From positions 14,742,316 to 14,806,315 of the forward strand of contig NC_091098.1 in the NCBI RefSeq assembly GCF_024713975.1: a DNA stretch of 64,000 nucleotides. Reading direction: 5' to 3'. The notes below the pieces were generated by a model. The model was not told the origin of the DNA and ran no database searches. It was given only the letters and a program-made list of their open reading frames with translations. Every line of letters starts with the position of its first letter. Position 1 is the first letter of the stretch. Source of the DNA: Paralichthys olivaceus. Taxonomy: Eukaryota > Chordata > Actinopteri > Pleuronectiformes > Paralichthyidae. The translations under genes and the position numbers were made by a program. Positions 60,858-64,000 of the stretch are shown here, in pieces.

Positions 60858-61683
60858 GTGACTGTGACAATTTAATTGTATTTTCATTTAAGTTTATCTA
60901 CTGTATGATTTCCCACCAACCATTTACACACAAACCACAGTTATTGTAAATAATCCTTCCTAAGCCATTCATACATTCACAGCTGTGACAAAAGATGTAC
61001 GCACACACTGTCGATGTGCATCTCTGTGCTTGTCATGTGTTGGTTTGCATCACTGTTGTGTACAGACAGATATGTAGATAGTGGTATACATAGTTATTGT
61101 AAACAAGTAAATGAATAAAGATAATCATTTTGAAAGGCTCCTGGAAAACAATGCGAGAGGTGATTGATAAAGGATGAGACTGACAGAAACAACTGTGCCT
61201 TAGAGGAAGCATTTAAAACTGGAGTGACAACTCACAGAGAACTATAGAGATGGAAGACACATAGAACTGGATTTCTGTAACTTTCTGCTCTTTTTGGTCA
61301 GATAGGGAAGTCAGGTTTATACAAAAACCCAGGGAAGCCTAAGTTATTAAACTGTGCATGTTTGTGTTGTGTGTTTTACTGACAGCTCTGCTGTGCTACA
61401 GTAACATTTGCTAACATACTCTGACTTCACAGGTGTGCAGTTTGTCTACAGTGTGAGCTGAATCAGCCGATCTGTGTCTGAGACGGCCGTCTCTGGGCGT
61501 CTAAACACACATGGGCTAGCTCAGGATGTGACATCCGATGTGAAAGCAGGGAATCTGGAGTAAGGTCGATGTCAGGGTGAGAGGGAGAGTGAGGGGTGAG
61601 GGAAGGTGGTGTGCAGGGGCTACACCGCTGTACTGGTTTCTATCACCAGTATGCTTGCAGCTGTAGAAAGCGGCCCTGAGTTG

Positions 61684-64000
<2,317 letters not shown>

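Larger units (their letters stand above)
53337..61683. other. rnd1-cacnb3 intergenic region; no gene seen
   Basis: About 8.3 kb. In human, DDX23 lies between RND1 and CACNB3; nothing resembling its DEAD-box helicase is visible here. Recognised items are two LINE tails (53.49-53.70 kb and 58.29-58.42 kb), a solo LTR (55.36-56.07 kb) and a TA microsatellite near 60.84 kb. A possible CTCF-like core (CCAGAGGGCGCTCT) lies at about 59950. The remainder, including 54-55.3 kb, 56.1-58.2 kb and 58.5-61.6 kb, shows no supported feature. Part of the right end is the cacnb3 3' UTR. Confidence 0.5.

Overview
The window is a piece of a bony-fish (teleost, probably percomorph) nuclear genome. Every gene is split by GT-AG introns. 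The sequence is littered with microsatellites, with 3' tails of non-LTR retrotransposons of a type common in fish, and with tRNA-derived SINE heads, and no gene is organised like a bacterial operon. Gene models were built by hand from splice sites, reading-frame phase and recalled similarity to vertebrate families; no database search was run.

Layout. 1-5.0 kb: the 3' part of a STAT6 gene (+), running off the left edge. 8.2-9.75 kb: a complete lens aquaporin-0 gene, mip (-), with a TATA box; it converges with stat6. 13.4-15.9 kb: a complete p23/prostaglandin E synthase 3 gene (-) with a CpG-rich promoter. 20.3-25.5 kb: a complete deltex-3 gene, dtx3 (+). 26.5-29.3 kb: a second, shorter deltex gene (+) that keeps only the RING and DTC domains. 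29.3-42 kb: no gene seen, many repeats. 42-53.35 kb: a complete rnd1 gene (-) with a long 3' UTR, a 6.9-kb intron 2 and a TATA box. 53.4-61.7 kb: intergenic, with a solo LTR and retrotransposon tails. 61.7-64 kb: the C-terminal exons of a voltage-gated calcium channel beta subunit, best fitted as cacnb3 (-), running off the right edge.

Stat6, mip, ptges3, dtx3, rnd1 and cacnb3 all have human counterparts on 12q13, so the window is a rearranged piece of that ancestral block. The genes do not form one pathway: they cover cytokine signalling (stat6), lens water transport (mip), Hsp90 co-chaperone work (ptges3), ubiquitin and ADP-ribose signalling (two deltex genes), actin-antagonising Rho signalling (rnd1) and calcium-channel trafficking (cacnb3).

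I see no unknown multi-gene system. The points most worth a second look are: a single base at a splice junction that turns the conserved last lysine region of p23 into a stop; loss of both pore-narrowing tyrosines in AQP0; the RING-DTC-only deltex duplicate with a perfect CRE upstream; a dense cluster of GTTAGC/GCTAAC words around ptges3 exon 1; a G-quadruplex-like run in the dtx3 leader; an unexplained hairpin near 11.05 kb; and an uncertain, acidic cacnb3 C-terminus that overlaps a perfect CTCF-like core.
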